From a bacterium (GTDB lineage Bacteria > SZUA-79 > Acidulodesulfobacterales > Acidulodesulfobacteraceae): DNA of 64,000 bases. Below are positions 1 to 9,520 of the stretch, in pieces. The notes under the pieces are model-generated. The model saw only the letters and a program-made list of their open reading frames with translations. It was not told where the DNA came from and made no database searches. The stretch is taken from NCBI GenBank assembly GCA_021794475.1, contig JAJYQS010000097.1, forward strand, positions 44,926 to 108,925. Reading direction: 5' to 3'. The position numbers and the translations under genes are program-made. Every line of letters begins with the position of its first letter. Within the stretch, counting starts at the first letter, position 1.

Positions 1-352
1 TAAGGTTAATAAAAATGTTGCCGATAATTCTAAAAAATACGGCGGTTCTTTTGAAATAATCCATAACAAATTAATAGCTTCAGAAGATGCCGATGTTGTC
101 ACTACCGATGTTTTTATAAGTATGGGACAGGATAACGACGATATAAAAATACAGAAGCTTAAGCCTTATATTATCGATAAACCGGTTATAGACAGCGCAA
201 AGCGCGATGTTATTCTTCTTCATTGTCTGCCTGCCCACAGAGGCGAGGAGATATCGGAAGAAGTATTTGAAAGTTTTTCAAAAAATATTTTTGATGAGGC
301 TGAAAACAGGCTGCATGTTCAAAAAGCAATAATGGAAAAGATATTTGTATAA
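1..352 (+). CDS. argF: Ornithine carbamoyltransferase, C-terminal part (cut by window start)
   Basis: This is the last ~116 codons of ornithine carbamoyltransferase, which makes citrulline from ornithine and carbamoyl phosphate in arginine synthesis. The open frame runs from base 2 to a TAA at 350-352, so the true start lies upstream of the window. The family motif HCLPAHRGEEI, with the Cys and Leu that contact ornithine, is present near 223-255. A stretch DVVTTDVFISMGQ matches the usual 'DVxYTDVWxSMGQ' block. argG follows 64 bases later on the same strand, as expected for an arginine operon. The identification is firm; only the N-terminal carbamoyl-phosphate domain is missing from view. Confidence 0.95.
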   Translation, partial: KVNKNVADNSKKYGGSFEIIHNKLIASEDADVVTTDVFISMGQDNDDIKIQKLKPYIIDKPVIDSAKRDVILLHCLPAHRGEEISEEVFESFSKNIFDEAENRLHVQKAIMEKIFV

Positions 353-416
353 TTTTAAACATTTATTTATTTATTTGACAGGTTATAACTTTAATTAATT
401 AATCAGGGAATAAAAA

Positions 417-1616
417 ATGGCGGAAAATACCGGAAAAACAAAAATTGTTCTTGCATATTCGGGCGGTCTGGATACTTCGGTTATATTAAAATGGCTCATT
501 AATACTTATAATGCTGATGTGACAGCATACTGCTCCGATGTAGGACAGAAGGAAGATTTAAATGCCGTTAGAGAAAAAGCATTTAAGACAGGCGCGGCAG
601 AAGTAGTCATAGAAGACTTAAGGGAAGAATTTGCTTTAAATTATATTTTTCCGGCTTTAAGAGGCAATGCTTTATATGAAGGCATATATCTGCTCGGTAC
701 GTCAATTGCAAGACCTTTAATCGCAAAGAGACAGATTGAGCTGGCTTCTCAAACCGGAGCCGAATACGTTGCACACGGGGCTACCGGAAAAGGCAACGAC
801 CAGGTTCGTTTCGAACTTGCCTATGCCGCAGTCAATCCTAAAATTAAAGTTATCGCTCCATGGAGAATATGGGATATAGCGTCAAGAACGGAACTTATAG
901 ACTATGCCTCTAAAAACGGTATTGCCGTTCCCGTCACAAAAGAGAAACCTTATTCAAGCGACAGAAATCTTTTTCATATAAGCTATGAGGGCGGCATACT
1001 GGAGGATTTAAATAATGTGCCGGATGAAAGCATGTTTGAAATTACCGTTTCGCCGGCAAATGCCCCGGACAAATCCGAAAAAGTCGAGATTTCTTATGAA
1101 AACGGAAACCCTGTATATTTAAACGGCAGCAAAGAGACCCCGTTCAATATTATAGAAAAACTGAATATAATTGCGGGAAGAAACGGCATAGGAAGGGCGG
1201 ACGTTGTAGAAACAAGGATTACAGGAATGAAATCAAGAGGAATATACGAAACTCCGGCAGGAACGCTGCTGCAATTTACTCATAGAGCGCTGGAAGCAAT
1301 AACATTAACAGGCGAGGAAATAGAATTAAAAGACAGTCTCCTGCCAAAATATTCAAAATTAATTTATGAAGGCAGCTGGTTCAGCCCAGAGTTTAGCGCA
1401 TTGCAGAGTATGATTGATTCAACGCAGAAAAATGTCCGAGGCAGCATTGGCATAGAATTATATAAAGGCAATATAAAAATATTATATAGAAAGTCTGATA
1501 AAAGTCTGTATTCGGAATCCATTGTTACATTTGAAGACGACAAGGGTTCTTATTCTCAAAAAGATGCAACAGGTTTTATTAATTTAAAAGCGTTAAGATT
1601 TAAGCTTAGAAAATAA
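417..1616 (+). CDS. argG: Argininosuccinate synthase
   Basis: The enzyme joins citrulline and aspartate with ATP to form argininosuccinate in the cytoplasm. The predicted 399 residues match the usual ~400. The ATP-pyrophosphatase P-loop SGGLDTS is at residues 15-21, and the GATGKGNDQVRFEL block that binds citrulline/aspartate is near residues 120-133. The ATG at 417 has only a weak ribosome site (AGGGAA). It sits between argF and argH on the same strand, giving argF-argG-argH. Nothing in the frame looks damaged. Confidence 0.97.
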   Translation: MAENTGKTKIVLAYSGGLDTSVILKWLINTYNADVTAYCSDVGQKEDLNAVREKAFKTGAAEVVIEDLREEFALNYIFPALRGNALYEGIYLLGTSIARPLIAKRQIELASQTGAEYVAHGATGKGNDQVRFELAYAAVNPKIKVIAPWRIWDIASRTELIDYASKNGIAVPVTKEKPYSSDRNLFHISYEGGILEDLNNVPDESMFEITVSPANAPDKSEKVEISYENGNPVYLNGSKETPFNIIEKLNIIAGRNGIGRADVVETRITGMKSRGIYETPAGTLLQFTHRALEAITLTGEEIELKDSLLPKYSKLIYEGSWFSPEFSALQSMIDSTQKNVRGSIGIELYKGNIKILYRKSDKSLYSESIVTFEDDKGSYSQKDATGFINLKALRFKLRK

Positions 1617-1676
1617 ATAAATAAATTATTTTTAATTGAACTAAAATATAATATAACGGTATAAAAATTATATAAA

Positions 1677-3116
1677 ATGTCAGCAAAAAGAGCAAATAAA
1701 GCAAACGGAAAGGGTAACGAAAATTTTGTCCGCGGGAGATTTAAAGAAGATATTTCCGACTTAACTGCCGATTTCACCGCTTCTTTAGACATAGATAAAA
1801 AATTTGCGGAATTCGACATAGAAGGCAGTTTTGCACACCTTGAAGCGTTGTTCAAGGCAGGGCTTGTTACGGAAGATGAAAAAAATAAAATTAAAGAAGG
1901 GCTTTCCGTTATAAGCGAAGAACTGAAATCAAACAAATTTAAATTTGACAAAAGATATGAAGATATTCATATTAATATTGAAAAGAGACTCATTGAACTT
2001 ACAGGCAGCGCAGGCGAAAAACTGCATACCGGCAGGTCCAGAAATGACCAGGTTTCATTAGATTTCAGGCTCTATGTTAAAAACGAAATAAAAAAGATAG
2101 CGGATGTGCTTATCGGTTTAAGAAGCGAACTTATAAAAAAAGCAAAAGACAATGTTGAAACTTTTTTGCCCGGTTATACGCATATGCAGCATGCACAGCC
2201 TGTTTCATTAGCGCATCACCTGCTGGCTTATTATGAAATGTTCACCAGAGATTTTATTAAACTAAAAAATACATATATTTCGGCAGATTCAATGACCCTC
2301 GGCAGCGGAGCTCTTGCAGGCGTCGATTTTAATATAGACAGGGAATTAGAGGCGGAAATACTCGGTTTTGGAAAAATATCCAGAAACAGCATAGATTCAG
2401 TTTCAGATAGAGATTTTGCCATTGAATTTAATTTTGTTTTATCAATGATATCGCTGCATCTTTCAAGATTTTGCGAAGAGTTGATATTATGGAATTCGCA
2501 GGAATTTAATTTTGTAGATATTAAAGATGAATTTACTACAGGTTCAAGCATTATGCCGCAAAAGAAAAATCCCGATGTTTTAGAACTTATAAGGGGAAAA
2601 ACAGGTTCCGTAATATCAGGGTTAGTCTCTCTTTTTATAATGATGAAATCTTTGCCCCTTGCTTATAACAGGGACATGCAGGAGGACAAAAAGCCTGTCA
2701 TGGAAAGCTCTGAAACTATTTATAAATCACTGGAAATATTCAAGGAAATAATCGGAACGCTTGAATTTAAAAAAAGCAATATGCGGTTGCAGCTTAACGA
2801 TGATGAAATATATGCGACCGATATGGCCAGCTATCTTGTCAATAAAGGTCTGCCTTTTAGAAAATCTCATGAAATAATCGGCAATGCCGTGAGCTATTCT
2901 AAAGCTCACAATGTAAAATTATCAGAAATTACGATTAATGATTACAAAAAATTTTCCGAACTTTTCGAAAATGATATTTACGTTTTATTTGATGCCGGAC
3001 ATTCGGTAAACAGTAAAAAAACTTACGGCAGCACGTCATTAGCCCGAATAATGAAGATAATACCTGATTACGACGATGAAATTAAAAGAGATAAAGACGA
3101 TGAAATATTTTTATAA
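1677..3116 (+). CDS. argH: Argininosuccinate lyase
   Basis: It splits argininosuccinate into arginine and fumarate, the last step of arginine synthesis. The fumarase/aspartase superfamily signature GSSIMPQKKNPD is near residues 289-300, and TGRSRNDQV is present near residue 116-124. At 479 residues it is slightly longer than the typical ~460. The extra length is a basic N-terminal leader of about 20 residues and a charged C-terminal tail. No clear ribosome site precedes the ATG at 1677, so the start could lie a little downstream, but the GRF motif near residue 22 limits how far. It follows argG by 60 bases. Confidence 0.96.
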   Translation: MSAKRANKANGKGNENFVRGRFKEDISDLTADFTASLDIDKKFAEFDIEGSFAHLEALFKAGLVTEDEKNKIKEGLSVISEELKSNKFKFDKRYEDIHINIEKRLIELTGSAGEKLHTGRSRNDQVSLDFRLYVKNEIKKIADVLIGLRSELIKKAKDNVETFLPGYTHMQHAQPVSLAHHLLAYYEMFTRDFIKLKNTYISADSMTLGSGALAGVDFNIDRELEAEILGFGKISRNSIDSVSDRDFAIEFNFVLSMISLHLSRFCEELILWNSQEFNFVDIKDEFTTGSSIMPQKKNPDVLELIRGKTGSVISGLVSLFIMMKSLPLAYNRDMQEDKKPVMESSETIYKSLEIFKEIIGTLEFKKSNMRLQLNDDEIYATDMASYLVNKGLPFRKSHEIIGNAVSYSKAHNVKLSEITINDYKKFSELFENDIYVLFDAGHSVNSKKTYGSTSLARIMKIIPDYDDEIKRDKDDEIFL

Positions 3117-3175
3117 AGTTATAAAGAGCCCTGCAAATAGGTTAAATAAGTTATGTTATATATGTTATATTGCGT

Positions 3176-3670
3176 ATGCTATTAATTAATCTTCCTAAAA
3201 AGAATCATTTTATTTTGTCCGGTTTATTAGCTATATTTATTGCTCTGTTTGTTCTAATTTTATCCGGATGCGCAAAGACTGGGTATCCGCAGGCACCTAC
3301 TATTCAGCCCCCTTACGCTCCGCATATAATTTCAATCAAAAAAAAAGCAGATAGTCTTACCGTTATTTATAAATATAAATTTAATACCGGGAACATCAAA
3401 GAATTTTTAATATATGAAAAAAGTTTTAAAAAGAAAACAAAAAAAAATTTATCATGTTCTCAGGTAAAACTTACCGCAATACAAAATTTAAAGTTTGCCG
3501 AAAAATTTAGATTAAATAAAGCAGGAAACCGCAACCTGAATCTATTTTTTTATAAAATAAATAAATCTGCGCTAAAAAGAGGCTATTATTATATCTTTTG
3601 CGTAAAAAGCAAAAATTATTTTAACATTAATTCTTCCTTTTCAAATTTTCTTGCTTTACATATTAATTGA
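3176..3670 (+). CDS. Small lipoprotein, hypothetical
   Basis: This short protein of about 164 residues starts with a lysine-containing head, a hydrophobic stretch and a lipobox LSGC (Cys32), so it should be exported and lipidated. After the Cys comes a proline-rich linker (PQAPTIQPPYAPH) and a lysine-rich region that may form one beta-sandwich domain. Deltaproteobacteria often carry a small lipoprotein with a 'CG-KKG-PxPP' head right after argH; this one fits by position and layout, though the sequence match is weak. The start is either TTG 3170 or ATG 3176, and neither has a ribosome site. Function unknown. Confidence 0.7.
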   Translation: MLLINLPKKNHFILSGLLAIFIALFVLILSGCAKTGYPQAPTIQPPYAPHIISIKKKADSLTVIYKYKFNTGNIKEFLIYEKSFKKKTKKNLSCSQVKLTAIQNLKFAEKFRLNKAGNRNLNLFFYKINKSALKRGYYYIFCVKSKNYFNINSSFSNFLALHIN

Positions 3671-3759
3671 TTAATGATAAGAATAATAAATTAAATTTTT
3701 ATCTTATATAATACAATATATTTTATAATCAGAATGTAATTTAATGCGGAGGCAAGTTT

Positions 3760-4752
3760 ATGGCCTTTAAAGAAAAAGTAAGTAAAATAGTTTTTATTTT
3801 AAGTCTGGCAGTAATTATTATTCTTGCAGTTCTTGTTTTTCAAAAGAAATTTATAAAAAACTTTCAAAAAGCGCCGTTTTCAATAAAATTAATCAGAATA
3901 ATCGGAAATAAATATGGCTTAAAAGGTCCTGCCGATGTATTTTTTCAGGGCAGCAGGATTATTTATATTGTAGATTCCGGCAATTCCAGAATTTTGAAGT
4001 TTAATATTCAGGGAAAATACATAAGACAATGGGGATTGCAGGGAGGCGCAGCGGGTGAATTTATGGTGCCTCTTTACGGCACCGTTTATCAGCCTGCCAA
4101 TGAGAAACCTGACATTTATATTGTAGATTCCGGCAATTCTAGAATTCAGGTTTTTACTCCTGAAGGAAACTTCATAAAAGAATTCGGCAAGTCTAAAAAC
4201 GTCAAGAAAATGCTTGTCGAACCGACATACGCCGGTTTTGCCAACGGCAAAATTTATGTTGCAAATTCTGGCGATAACGATATCTTAATTTATTTCAAAG
4301 ACGGTCAGTTTTATGAAAAGAAAGACCCGAAAAATAAAGCTAAACATAATATTTTAAAAAAACCGGTCAGTATGGCATTTTCTAAAAAATATATATATGT
4401 TTCTGATTACAAACTTTCAAAGATATTAGTCTTCGATAAAGAATTTAATTTACTTGGCACTATCGGAACAAAAGGCGAAAACGGGCATAAACTTTTTCAT
4501 CCTGTCGGTATAGTTTATAAAAACGGTTATTTATTTGTTGCAAATTACGGAAGAAGCATAATAACTGTTTTTAAACTTTCTAAAGGGTTTAACGTTATTA
4601 AATCATATAATTTCGGAACTCCAGGGACCGGCGGCAGAAATTTTAATCATGAGTCGAATATTTCAATATCTAAAAACGGAAAATATCTTGCGGCAGCCGA
4701 CACTAATAACAACAGGATAATTTTGTACAGAGTTTTGGGATTGAATAAATAA
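3760..4752 (+). CDS. NHL-repeat beta-propeller protein with N-terminal membrane anchor
   Basis: The 330-residue product has one N-terminal transmembrane helix (about residues 10-28) followed by six NHL-type blades. The repeat core is clearest in two DSGNSRI copies, followed by related versions such as ANSGDND, SDYKLSK, ANYGRSI and ADTNNNRI. Such propellers usually bind proteins or other ligands outside the cytoplasm; no catalytic site is evident. The ribosome site GGAGG at about 3749 supports the ATG at 3760. It stands alone between the arg genes and a flavoprotein, so no pathway can be assigned. The fold call is strong and the role unknown. Confidence 0.8.
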   Translation: MAFKEKVSKIVFILSLAVIIILAVLVFQKKFIKNFQKAPFSIKLIRIIGNKYGLKGPADVFFQGSRIIYIVDSGNSRILKFNIQGKYIRQWGLQGGAAGEFMVPLYGTVYQPANEKPDIYIVDSGNSRIQVFTPEGNFIKEFGKSKNVKKMLVEPTYAGFANGKIYVANSGDNDILIYFKDGQFYEKKDPKNKAKHNILKKPVSMAFSKKYIYVSDYKLSKILVFDKEFNLLGTIGTKGENGHKLFHPVGIVYKNGYLFVANYGRSIITVFKLSKGFNVIKSYNFGTPGTGGRNFNHESNISISKNGKYLAAADTNNNRIILYRVLGLNK

Positions 4753-4850
4753 CTAAGTTTAAATAATTTAATAAAAATAATTTAAAATAGAATAATTGAT
4801 AGAATAATTAAGTTAAATAGATTAACTAAAAAGTAGCAAAAATAAACTTT

Positions 4851-5948
4851 ATGAAAACGGATGTGCTGATTGTAGGAGCAGGACCTGCCGGAAGCGCTTG
4901 CGCCTATGAATTATCGAAGCGCGGCGTCGGCAATATGCTTATAGAGAGAAAGGCAAAACCCGGAACGCCGGTTCAATGCGCTGAGTTTATTCCTGTTAAT
5001 ATAAATCAATATATAGATTTAACGGATAAGCCGGAAGCAGTCTGCCAGAATGTCGAATATATGGAAGTAGATACTGGAAAAGAGAATTATAAATTTGACG
5101 GCAGAGGCTATATATTAAACAGAGAAATTTTTGATTATTACATTGCCATGCTCGCGGTTGAAAAAGGAACAGAATTAATAACTAATACTTTTGCGCAGAC
5201 GGTGATAGAAAATGAAAATAAATTAATTGCAAGAGATAAAATAAGCAATAATATAATAGAAATAAATTATAAATATCTTGTAATTGCAGCCGGAGCAAAA
5301 AATTTCATAGATTTTAGCGCTCAAAAGCGCAATGCCCGATATATTTGCAATGAAGTTTATATACACGGTATTCAGATTAAAACCAAACTCCTGAAGCGTT
5401 TAAATTCCGCTATGATTTATTTCAGGAATTACATTCCTTATGGTTACGGCTGGGTTTTTCCTAAACTTGATTTTGCAAATGTCGGAATAGGCATAGAACA
5501 AAATAGTCATAATGATATAAATTTAAGGCAATCCTTTGCTCTTTTTTTAAGCGAAATGAAGCAGAAGGGTATTATAGGCGGGGAAGTAATATCAAAAACC
5601 TCCGGGTTAATACCAATTTCAGCTCTTAATGAAACGGTATGCGGAAATATTGCATATTGCGGGGATGCTGCAGGACTTACCCATCCTATAACGGGTGCGG
5701 GTAATTTAAGCGCCGTTATTTCAGGAACATTGACCGGAGAATTTATATATGAAAGTTTGAAAACAGGAAATAATTTGCTGGCAGATTATAAAGAAGAGCT
5801 TTTTTCTATTTTTCAAAAACCGTTGTTAAAAGCCAAAACAAAAAGGAATAATTTTTATATAAAAAAATACGAACAATTAAGTCCGGAAGAACTTGACAGC
5901 ATAGTAAGACAATCGTGGCCTTCCTTTGCAGGATATCATGCTATATAA
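4851..5948 (+). CDS. Geranylgeranyl-reductase-family FAD-dependent oxidoreductase
   Basis: The 365-residue flavoprotein has an N-terminal dinucleotide-binding motif GAGPAG (residues 9-14) and the second FAD motif GDAAGLTHPITGAGN near residues 271-285, the layout of the geranylgeranyl reductase family (related to p-hydroxybenzoate hydroxylase). A conserved Cys lies in the PVQCAEF stretch near residue 43. Family members reduce double bonds of isoprenoid chains, in lipids, quinones or chlorophyll side chains. A link to the polyprenyl synthase at 8482 is possible but they are not in one operon. Substrate not determinable. No good ribosome site is seen before the ATG. Confidence 0.82.
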   Translation: MKTDVLIVGAGPAGSACAYELSKRGVGNMLIERKAKPGTPVQCAEFIPVNINQYIDLTDKPEAVCQNVEYMEVDTGKENYKFDGRGYILNREIFDYYIAMLAVEKGTELITNTFAQTVIENENKLIARDKISNNIIEINYKYLVIAAGAKNFIDFSAQKRNARYICNEVYIHGIQIKTKLLKRLNSAMIYFRNYIPYGYGWVFPKLDFANVGIGIEQNSHNDINLRQSFALFLSEMKQKGIIGGEVISKTSGLIPISALNETVCGNIAYCGDAAGLTHPITGAGNLSAVISGTLTGEFIYESLKTGNNLLADYKEELFSIFQKPLLKAKTKRNNFYIKKYEQLSPEELDSIVRQSWPSFAGYHAI

Positions 5949-6322
5949 AATATAAAATGCTTCGATGCAGTTTAATGCAGAGATTTACATACCTCCTTTG
6001 CTGAAACAAGGGTTTTACGGCAATTTTCGGTAACTGATAATAATATAATAATATTATATGCCGTTTCTATTGTTTTTTTGGATTGTTTTTAAACGATAAA
6101 ACTTATTTATATTCAAATACTCTTATAATATATCTTTAGCATCTTCAATACTCAAATGATATTATAATATATCTTTAACATCATTTTTGATATATAATAA
6201 TAGTATAATGTTAGTTTTAATTTATCAACATATTAATCATATTAATCAATTCATATGTTTTATTGTTAATGAATTTTAAGATTGGTTTTATTATTAATAA
6301 AAATAAGGAGGTTTAAATTAAA
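5949..6322. other. 374-base non-coding gap with imperfect direct repeats
   Basis: No credible gene is seen here. The gap holds two imperfect 35-base direct repeats (6111-6145 and 6150-6184, period 39, 29 of 35 bases identical). These are followed by an AT-rich run with TATAAT at 6204-6209, but without a well-spaced -35 box. It probably carries the promoter of the gene at 6323, which has a strong ribosome site (AAGGAGG, 6304-6310). Confidence 0.5.
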
Positions 6323-6835
6323 ATGGCTTCCCAGATGCATTTGCAGGATTTTGTCAATGTTGACGACAGGGATGCGAAGAAAGCGCTTAAAGTCGGCATA
6401 TTTTCAGATAAAGATAGTTTTTTCTTTAAAGAAAAAATAGGAATATTTCTCGATACCCAATGGACAAGTCTTTATGATTTAGGTCCTTCAAGGGTGGACC
6501 AGCATAAAGATATTTTTAAAATGGCCGGTAAAATGGCTGAAGCCATATCGGCTGGAAGATTAGAATACGGCATAGTGCTGTTAAATGAAAATTATGAAGT
6601 CATGAATGTTATATTTAATAAATATAAAAATATAAGGGCTATTTTTGCAGTCAGCGAAGATTATATAATAAATTCAAGAAAGCAGTTTAACGCTAATGTC
6701 CTGATTGTTAAAAACAATGGCATTACAATAGACACAAGGGGTTCAGAAAAAGAAGTCAAATTGTTTTTAACTACGGAATTTGACGATGAAAACGATGCGC
6801 TTTTAAAATTGGTTAGTGATACTGAAAATAAATAA
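6323..6835 (+). CDS. RpiB/LacAB-fold protein lacking catalytic residues (putative pseudoenzyme)
   Basis: From residue 22 onward the 170-residue protein can be aligned by eye, almost without gaps, to ribose-5-phosphate isomerase B. The nucleotide-fold start (VGIFSDKDS), the MAEAISAG helix, the NKYKNIRAIFAVS strand and the NANVL block all correspond. The active site is gone. The GTG(V/I)G phosphate loop with its catalytic Cys (E. coli Cys65) reads LLNENYEV at residues 86-93. The DH pair becomes DK at 29-30. The HN pair near the NxNVL block becomes QF. The terminal GGRH Arg is replaced. It has a strong ribosome site, so it is probably expressed. radA follows 62 bases later. A regulatory or scaffolding role is inferred; function unknown. 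Confidence 0.75.
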   Translation: MASQMHLQDFVNVDDRDAKKALKVGIFSDKDSFFFKEKIGIFLDTQWTSLYDLGPSRVDQHKDIFKMAGKMAEAISAGRLEYGIVLLNENYEVMNVIFNKYKNIRAIFAVSEDYIINSRKQFNANVLIVKNNGITIDTRGSEKEVKLFLTTEFDDENDALLKLVSDTENK

Positions 6836-6897
6836 ATAAATCTTGGAAAAGAAATCTAATAAATAAATAAAATAAAATAAAATATTTTAAATAATTA

Positions 6898-8250
6898 ATG
6901 TATCAATGTTCTGTTTGCGGCGCTCAATCAATAAAATGGGTAGGTAAATGTTCCGAATGCCATAATTTTAATACTATGGCGGAGGTTTCCGAACAGACTT
7001 CTTCCGAGAAGAAAGCTAAATGCGGATATGAAAAAGCGCCTGCGGTCATTGCGGTATCTGCTGCATCTGCACCGCTTCAGGAATCGCATGAAAGAATAGC
7101 CACCGGAATTAAAGAATTTGACCTTGCGGTAGGCTCGGGCGTAGTAGATGCCCAAAGTATATTGATAGGCGGTGAGCCCGGCATCGGCAAATCTACGTTA
7201 ATGCTTCAGATATCAAGCCGGTTATCCCAAGAAGGTTTAAAGATTTTATATATCTCAACTGAAGAATCTATAAGCCAGCTTCTTTCACGCGCCAAAAGAT
7301 TAAAAACGGTTTCTCCAAATATGTTTTTGCTTGCCATTAACGAAATCGGCGAGATTTTATATATTATTAATAATAATGATTATGATTTTATCGTTATTGA
7401 TTCAATACAGAGGGTTACTTCTCCTGAATCTGACAAAGCGTACGGAAGCCCAAATTCTTTAAGGCAAATTTCACACGAAATTATAACAGCTTGTCTTGAA
7501 AAAGGATGCGGTGTTTTTTTAGTCGGACATGTCACCAAAGAAGGTTTATTCGCAGGACCTAAAACATTAGAACATATAGTGGATACTGTTTTATATTTCG
7601 ATTCAAACAAGAGTGATTCCTATCGTGTTTTGAGATGCTACAAAAACAGATTTGGTTCCACTAATGAAATAGGTATTTTTGAAATGACGGAAAACGGACT
7701 TTCCGGCGTTAAAAACCCCTCAGGATATTTTATTAATCAAAGGCAGGAAGGCTCAACAGGCTCAGTAATTTCAGCATGTCTTGAAGGCAGCAGGTCATTG
7801 CTTGTAGAGGTGCAGGCCCTTATAGTTCATTCTTATATGCCTGTGCCTAAAAGAGTTTGTCTTGGAATAGACAGCGGAAGGGTGTCTATTATTGCCGCTG
7901 TTTTAGAAAAGAAAGAGGGTATTAAACTTTCCTCTAAAGAAATATATATTAAAATAGCCGGCGGTTTAAGCATACAGGAACCGTCAATAGATTTGCCGCT
8001 TGCTCTTGCTATTATTTCAAGCTATAATGAAAAACCTCTTCCTTCCAACTTTATTGCTTTTGGTGAAATAGGACTTACCGGAGAAATAAGAGGAGTAAAT
8101 AATCCTTCTTCAAGGGTCAGAGAAGCTAAAAATTTAGGATTTACCGATGTTATTTTGCCTGATGTAAATATGAAAGAAGTTCAAATAATAAAAAATGTTA
8201 ATTTTCATCCTGTTTCAAAATTAAAAAAAATCATTGAATATTTGACTTAA
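6898..8250 (+). CDS. radA: DNA repair protein RadA (Sms)
   Basis: RadA is a RecA-like helicase that helps branch migration during recombination and repair. The 450 residues show an N-terminal zinc finger (Cys 4, 7, 18, 21), a Walker A loop GGEPGIGKST at 91-100, the RadA-specific KNRFG motif at 249-253 and a C-terminal Lon-like domain. The ATG at 6898 is preceded directly by an in-frame stop (6892-6894) and lacks a ribosome site, so the head is shorter than in most homologues but cannot be extended. All hallmarks are intact. Confidence 0.96.
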   Translation: MYQCSVCGAQSIKWVGKCSECHNFNTMAEVSEQTSSEKKAKCGYEKAPAVIAVSAASAPLQESHERIATGIKEFDLAVGSGVVDAQSILIGGEPGIGKSTLMLQISSRLSQEGLKILYISTEESISQLLSRAKRLKTVSPNMFLLAINEIGEILYIINNNDYDFIVIDSIQRVTSPESDKAYGSPNSLRQISHEIITACLEKGCGVFLVGHVTKEGLFAGPKTLEHIVDTVLYFDSNKSDSYRVLRCYKNRFGSTNEIGIFEMTENGLSGVKNPSGYFINQRQEGSTGSVISACLEGSRSLLVEVQALIVHSYMPVPKRVCLGIDSGRVSIIAAVLEKKEGIKLSSKEIYIKIAGGLSIQEPSIDLPLALAIISSYNEKPLPSNFIAFGEIGLTGEIRGVNNPSSRVREAKNLGFTDVILPDVNMKEVQIIKNVNFHPVSKLKKIIEYLT

Positions 8251-8481
8251 GTAAAATAAAATAGTAAGCATTTGAATGTCAAATATTATGTATGCATAAT
8301 GATATGAAAATAAGATAAGCCGAAGATAAAGTAATTAAATAAAGTAGTTAGGTCAAGTAATGAAATAAAGTGATTAGAAAAAGTAATGGGATAAAATAAA
8401 TAAAAATAATTTGCAGTCAATTAGCATTTGAGATTTAATAATATTATAAATACTTAAATATTAAAAATAAAGGTGGCCGAT

Positions 8482-9453
8482 TTGTTTGACATTAATTTTA
8501 TTGAAGATGACCTGAGCAAAGTAGAAAAGCAATTTGATATTTATTTAATGTCGGAGACCCCGCTAATAAATAAAGTTGCAAAATATGTTATATCAAGCGG
8601 CGGTAAAAGGATAAGGCCCGCTTTAGTTATATTATCGGCAAAGTTATGCGGCTATACGGGAGAAGACCATATACTGCTTGCGACTATCATAGAATTTATT
8701 CACACTGCGACGCTTCTTCACGATGATGTTGTTGACAGCGCTCTTTTAAGAAGAGGACAAAGTTCGGCTAATATAGTTTTTGGAAATGAAGCATCCGTCC
8801 TGGTAGGCGATTATTTATTTGCTAAATCTTTTGAGATACTTTCAAAAATAAATAATCTTAAAATAATATCTGCGTACGCGAATGCAACTACATTAATGGC
8901 TGAAGGGGAAGTGAAAGAATTAGTTAAAACGGCGGATATTAATACTACCGAAGATGAATATTTAGATATAATTATAAAAAAAACTGCGGTTCTTTTCGCA
9001 TGCGCTTCACAGGCAGGAGCTATTATATCAGGCAGGGACGCAGAACCTGAATACGAACAAAATCTTTACGATTATGGTTTAAATATAGGTATAGCGTTCC
9101 AGTTAATGGACGACACATTAGATTATACTTCAAAAAATGAAGCGTTTGGAAAATATATAGGCAACGACCTGAAAGAAGGCAAAATTACGCTGCCCGTCAT
9201 TCATACGCTTGAACGATGCGATGCTCAAGAGAAAGAGGATTTTAAAGAAATAATATTCAAAAAAAAGATTACAAAAAATGATTTAAAAAATGTTTTAGAA
9301 CTTATAAATAAATACAATTCTATTGAATATACTATAGAAAAAGCTAATGAATCTATAGAAAAAGCAAAATATAATTTGAGAAAATTCGACAATTCAATAG
9401 TCAAAGAAAGCTTAATGGGTCTTGCAGATTATGTTGTAGAAAGAAAATTATAA
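8482..9453 (+). CDS. ispB: Polyprenyl (octaprenyl-type) diphosphate synthase
   Basis: A trans-prenyltransferase that extends isopentenyl units onto an allylic diphosphate, usually to supply the quinone side chain. GGKRIRP, the first aspartate motif DDVVD (residues 81-85) and the second DDTLD (210-214) are all present. I prefer the TTG at 8482 because AGGTGG (8471-8476) sits five bases before it. A GTG at 8473 overlaps that ribosome site and would add three residues. Chain length cannot be told from sequence by eye, so the ispB symbol is tentative. It is followed by lysA, 67 bases on. Confidence 0.88.
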   Translation: MFDINFIEDDLSKVEKQFDIYLMSETPLINKVAKYVISSGGKRIRPALVILSAKLCGYTGEDHILLATIIEFIHTATLLHDDVVDSALLRRGQSSANIVFGNEASVLVGDYLFAKSFEILSKINNLKIISAYANATTLMAEGEVKELVKTADINTTEDEYLDIIIKKTAVLFACASQAGAIISGRDAEPEYEQNLYDYGLNIGIAFQLMDDTLDYTSKNEAFGKYIGNDLKEGKITLPVIHTLERCDAQEKEDFKEIIFKKKITKNDLKNVLELINKYNSIEYTIEKANESIEKAKYNLRKFDNSIVKESLMGLADYVVERKL

Positions 9454-9520
9454 TTTGTCGGAGTACTGCAAAAAATTTAATTAATGATTAACCTATAGAA
9501 AAAGGAAATTATTTAATAAG

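Noticed and set aside
7..352. Aspartate carbamoyltransferase instead of ornithine carbamoyltransferase
   Set aside because: HCLPAHRGEEI and the neighbouring argG/argH fit ArgF, not PyrB.
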